Shown: piece by piece, positions 60,742 through 64,000 of the stretch | How positions within the stretch are numbered: position 1 is the first letter of the stretch | How the letters are laid out: the number at the start of each line of letters is the position of its first letter | Position numbers and translations under genes: made by a program | From: Ruegeria discodermiae | GTDB lineage: Bacteria; Pseudomonadota; Alphaproteobacteria; Rhodobacterales; Rhodobacteraceae | Direction: 5' to 3' | Assembly: GCF_030758345.1 (NCBI RefSeq) | Contig: NZ_JAVAMO010000005.1 | Coordinates: 186,001 to 250,000, forward strand | DNA length: 64,000 nucleotides | Notes under the pieces: model-generated | Seen by the model: only the letters and a program-made list of their open reading frames with translations | Told to the model about the DNA's origin: nothing | Database searches by the model: none

Positions 60742-63555
60742 ATGAACCAGCCGATAATCGATACCTCGCCCGCCGTGTCCGACGAGGTGCGCAAAACGAC
60801 GTGTTATATGTGCGCCTGCCGGTGCGGCATCAATGTCCACATGAAGGATGGCAAGGTTGCCTATATCGAAGGCAATCGGGATCACCCGGTGAACAAGGGC
60901 GTTTTGTGCGCCAAGGGATCGGCGGGGATCATGCAGGTCAATGCGCCTTCGCGTCTGAAAGCGCCGCTTAAACGGGTCGGCCCGCGCGGGTCTGGCGAGT
61001 TCGAAGAGATCAGCTGGGACGAGGCGCTGGACATCGCCGCCGGTTGGCTGGAGCCGATCCGCAAGGACGACCCCTCAAAGCTGGCCTTTTTCACTGGCCG
61101 CGATCAATCGCAAAGCTTCACCAGCTTCTGGGCGCAGAATTTCGGCACCCCGAACTATGCCGCGCATGGCGGGTTTTGCTCGGTCAACATGGCGGCGGCC
61201 GGCATCTACACGATGGGCGGCGCATTCTGGGAGTTTGGCCAGCCTGATTGGGACCACACCAAGCTGTTCATGCTATTCGGCGTGGCCGAGGACCATGACA
61301 GCAACCCGATCAAAATCGGTCTGGGCAAGATCAAGGCGCGCGGCGCGCGGGTGATCGGCGTGAACCCGATCCGCTCGGGCTATAACGCGGTTGCCGATGA
61401 CTGGGTGGGAATCACTCCTGGTACAGATGGGTTGTTCATCCTGTCGATGATCCATGTGCTGATGAAAGCGGGCAAGATCGATCTGGACTATCTAAGCCGC
61501 TATACCAACGCGCCGGTGCTGGTAAACGCCGCAGAAGGACCGGAACAGGGTCTATTTTTGCGCGACGACGATGGCAAACCACTGGTCATCGACCGCAACA
61601 CCGGAAAGCCCACGCCATTCGACCAGAAGGGCGTACGCCCCGATCTGTCCGCGACATATGAGAAAGACGGCGTGACCCATCGCCCGGTCTTCCACCAGAT
61701 GGCGGAACGCTATCTCAGCGACGAATACGCGCCCGAGGCGGTTGCAGAGCGCTGCGGCATTCCGGTGGGCAAGATTCGCGCGATTGCCTCCGAACTGGCA
61801 CGTGTCGCCTTTGACGAGGCGTTTGAGCTGGACAAGGAATGGACCGATTTCCGGGGTGAAACCCATTCCAAGATGATCGGTCGACCCGTCTCGATGCATT
61901 CGATGCGCGGCATCTCGGCCCATGCCAACGGGTTCCAGACCTGCCGCGCCTTGCACGTGCTGCAGATTTTGCTCGGTACGGTCGAGGTGCCCGGCGGCTT
62001 CCGCTTCAAGCCGCCCTATCCCAAGCCGGTCGAGGCGCACCCCGCGCCCCATGTGGGCGTCACCCCCGGCGGCCCCCTCAATGGCCCTCACCTGGGTTTT
62101 GTGCGCGGCCCCGAGCATCTGGCGCTGAAAGAGGATGGCAGCGCGGCAAGGATCGATAAGGCGTTCACCTGGGAAAACCCGATGTCCAGCCACGGGCTGA
62201 TGCATATGGTGATCTCGAACGCCCATGCGGGCGATCCCTACAAGATCGACACGCTGTTCATGTATATGGCCAACATGTCGTGGAACTCGACCATGAACAC
62301 CAAAGGTGTCATGGAGATGCTGACCGACAAGGATGAGAATGGCGACTATGTGATCCCCCGGATCATCTACTCTGATGCCTATTCATCGGAAATGGTGGCC
62401 TATGCCGACCTGATTCTGCCGGACACCACCTATCTGGAGCGCCATGACTGCATCTCGTTGCTGGACCGCCCGATTTGCGAAGCGGATGCAGCCGCAGACG
62501 CGATCCGTTGGCCGGTGATTGAGCCTGATCGTGATGTGCGCGGCTTCCAGACCGCTCTGGTCCAGTTGGCCAACAAGATGGGGCTGCCCGGTTTCACCAA
62601 TGAGGATGGGTCGGCAAAATACACCGATTATGCCGACTATATCGTCAACCACGAGCGCCGCCCTGGCATTGGCCCGCTGGCCGGGTTCCGGGGAGAGAAC
62701 GGCGATCAGGAAGGGCGCGGCGCGGTCAATCCGGATCAGATGAATCGCTATATCGAAAATGGCAGCTTTTATATCGCGCATATCCCCGATGGTGCGGATT
62801 ACTACAAGCCGTGGAACACCGCCTATCAGGACTGGGCAGTCGAATTGGGCATCTATGACAGCCCGCAGCCTTACCTGTTCCAGCTTTATGTAGAGCCCAT
62901 GCGCAAGTTCCAACTGGCCGCCGAGGGGCATGGCGACCGGCAACCCCCCGATCACCTGCGCGACCGCATCAAGGAACAGCTGGATCCGCTGCCAATCTGG
63001 TATGAGACCGATCAGACCGGCAATGAAGGCTATACCGTCAACGCGCTGACCCAGCGCCCGATGGCGATGTATCACTCCTGGGGCACGCAGAACGCCTGGC
63101 TGCGCCAGTTGCACGGACGCAACCCGCTTTATGTGCCGACCAAGCTGATGCACAAACACGGGCTGAGTGATGGCGACTGGGCGCGCGTCTCGTCCCCGCA
63201 TGGCGCCATCACCGTACCGGTGATGGAGATGGCCTCGCTCAACGAAAACACCGTCTGGACCTGGAACGCCATTGGCAAGCGCAAGGGGGCCTGGGCGCTG
63301 AGCGATGACGCGCCGGAAGCCACCAAAGGCTTCTTGCTTAACCATCTGATCCACGAATTGTTGCCGCCCAAGGGCGATGGGCTGCGCTGGGCCAATTCTG
63401 ACCCGGTCACCGGTCAGGCGGCCTGGTTCGACCTGAAGGTGAAAATCGAAAAGGCTGCCGCCCCAGGCGAAGCACAGAGCCAGCCCGAATTTGCGCCGAT
63501 CAAGTCTCCGGTTGGTCAAGGGCCGGACGCTCTGGCCTGGAAGGTCGGGAAATGA
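60742..63555 (+). CDS. molybdopterin oxidoreductase, formate-dehydrogenase/nitrate-reductase-like
   Basis: A 937-residue molybdenum or tungsten bis-MGD enzyme. The N-terminal [4Fe-4S] ligands are Cys21-x2-Cys24-x3-Cys28-x27-Cys56. The likely metal ligand is Cys146 in HGGFCSVN. There is no Tat signal, so it is cytoplasmic. The usual C-terminal MGD domain is present. It follows pta by 100 bases and overlaps the hydrolase gene by four bases. It may be part of the sulfonate pathway or a separate module; the substrate is unknown. Confidence 0.9.
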   Translation: MNQPIIDTSPAVSDEVRKTTCYMCACRCGINVHMKDGKVAYIEGNRDHPVNKGVLCAKGSAGIMQVNAPSRLKAPLKRVGPRGSGEFEEISWDEALDIAAGWLEPIRKDDPSKLAFFTGRDQSQSFTSFWAQNFGTPNYAAHGGFCSVNMAAAGIYTMGGAFWEFGQPDWDHTKLFMLFGVAEDHDSNPIKIGLGKIKARGARVIGVNPIRSGYNAVADDWVGITPGTDGLFILSMIHVLMKAGKIDLDYLSRYTNAPVLVNAAEGPEQGLFLRDDDGKPLVIDRNTGKPTPFDQKGVRPDLSATYEKDGVTHRPVFHQMAERYLSDEYAPEAVAERCGIPVGKIRAIASELARVAFDEAFELDKEWTDFRGETHSKMIGRPVSMHSMRGISAHANGFQTCRALHVLQILLGTVEVPGGFRFKPPYPKPVEAHPAPHVGVTPGGPLNGPHLGFVRGPEHLALKEDGSAARIDKAFTWENPMSSHGLMHMVISNAHAGDPYKIDTLFMYMANMSWNSTMNTKGVMEMLTDKDENGDYVIPRIIYSDAYSSEMVAYADLILPDTTYLERHDCISLLDRPICEADAAADAIRWPVIEPDRDVRGFQTALVQLANKMGLPGFTNEDGSAKYTDYADYIVNHERRPGIGPLAGFRGENGDQEGRGAVNPDQMNRYIENGSFYIAHIPDGADYYKPWNTAYQDWAVELGIYDSPQPYLFQLYVEPMRKFQLAAEGHGDRQPPDHLRDRIKEQLDPLPIWYETDQTGNEGYTVNALTQRPMAMYHSWGTQNAWLRQLHGRNPLYVPTKLMHKHGLSDGDWARVSSPHGAITVPVMEMASLNENTVWTWNAIGKRKGAWALSDDAPEATKGFLLNHLIHELLPPKGDGLRWANSDPVTGQAAWFDLKVKIEKAAAPGEAQSQPEFAPIKSPVGQGPDALAWKVGK

Positions 63556-64000
63556 GACAGCACCGGATCACCGGGCATGATGGCGTCAGACTGGAGGTCT
63601 TCGATCTCGGCCCCGAAGAGGCGCCACCCATCCTGTTGATTCATGGCTGGTCGCAACACCATCTGAGCTGGGAACGACAATATCCGCTGGCAGAAGAGTT
63701 TCGGCTTATCATGCCGGATTTGCGTGGGCATGGCGCCTCGGACAAACCCGATGACGCCGGGGCTTATGACAATTCCCTGCCCTGGGCCTCGGATGTGGCT
63801 GCCATCATCGATGCGCTGTCGCTGGATCGTCCCGTGCTGGCTGGCTGGTCGATGGGCGGCGCGGTGGCCGGGGATTATGTCAAACATTTCGGCGATCAGG
63901 GCATTTCCGGGTTCTGCCTGGTGGATTCCTTTGCCACAACCGGCTCACATATGGCGACAGCGGCGCGCGATGCCCGCGCAGCGGATGACGCCGTTGTCGC
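63552..64000 (+). CDS. alpha/beta hydrolase, truncated by window edge
   Basis: A partial alpha/beta hydrolase of at least 149 residues. The opening RQHRITGHDGVRLEVFDLG is followed by the oxyanion-hole HGWSQHH and the nucleophile elbow AGWSMGGAVAG with the catalytic Ser. The start overlaps the molybdopterin gene stop (ATGA). The acid and His of the triad lie beyond the window. Substrate unknown. Confidence 0.9.
   Translation, partial: MRQHRITGHDGVRLEVFDLGPEEAPPILLIHGWSQHHLSWERQYPLAEEFRLIMPDLRGHGASDKPDDAGAYDNSLPWASDVAAIIDALSLDRPVLAGWSMGGAVAGDYVKHFGDQGISGFCLVDSFATTGSHMATAARDARAADDAVV

Noticed and set aside
1-64000. Mobile elements, prophage, CRISPR
   Set aside because: No transposase, integrase, phage structural gene, terminal inverted repeats or spaced direct repeat array were seen.

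Overview
The window is chromosomal DNA from an alphaproteobacterium of the Rhodobacteraceae, most like the Roseobacter group (Ruegeria-type). The evidence is the high G+C content, the tauR-xsc-pta taurine/sulfoacetaldehyde module, a TrcR (DUF1013) cell-cycle regulator, DUF4399 and DUF547 proteins, and frequent TTG starts behind strong Shine-Dalgarno sites. I see no transposase, phage gene, integrase or CRISPR array. Nearly all the DNA is intact, densely packed coding sequence.

Layout. 1-8 kb: lipoprotein fragment, peroxiredoxin, ferredoxin-reductase-type flavoprotein, rsmD, HAD phosphatase, map, sfsA, CinA-like protein, GNAT, AhpD-like protein and an OmpA-domain protein. 8-14 kb: LysR regulator, DUF4399, a HTH regulator beside two small ferredoxin-fold monooxygenase-like proteins, rppH, and a radical-SAM/DUF547 lipoprotein pair. 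14-22 kb: adenosine-kinase-like PfkB, nth, DUF4336, Ada-type methyltransferase, WYL regulator, then on the minus strand dnaX-ybaB-recR followed by two tandem paralogous genes for NHLP-leader RiPP precursors. 22-25 kb: a dual-specificity-type phosphatase, an ankyrin-repeat protein and a DUF1636-like gene behind a cobalamin riboswitch. 25-37 kb: a two-component system divergent from an operon coding for an acyl-CoA synthetase, a complete branched-chain-type ABC importer, two accessory genes and a phenylacetate-CoA-ligase-like enzyme. 37-41 kb: iron ABC permease, FHA-fused cyclase and ferric-iron binding protein. 41-48 kb: an AT-richer L,D-transpeptidase-like gene, rpmJ, tRNA-Val, N-formylglutamate amidohydrolase, a membrane cyclase, dinB, NUDIX and pyrF. 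48-55 kb: clpB with a heat-shock-type promoter, small secreted proteins, trcR, RNase T2, and an ArsR/ArsP-like pair. 55-64 kb: coiled-coil methyltransferase-like protein, tauR, xsc, pta, a molybdopterin oxidoreductase and a truncated alpha/beta hydrolase.

Functional themes. The LIV-type operon combines uptake with CoA activation at both ends, which suggests import and activation of a carboxylic acid under control of the adjacent sensor kinase and response regulator. The tauR-xsc-pta set converts sulfoacetaldehyde to acetyl-CoA and sulfite. Paired copies of a box matching the published TauR site lie upstream of both tauR and xsc.

The most novel element is the pair of NHLP-leader peptides at 18449-19179. 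Each ends in a double-glycine site followed by a Thr-Thr-Pro-X-Cys core start, the pattern of two-component class II lanthipeptides such as cytolysin and lichenicidin beta. No lanthipeptide synthetase or exporter is encoded in the window, so if functional they must be modified and exported in trans.
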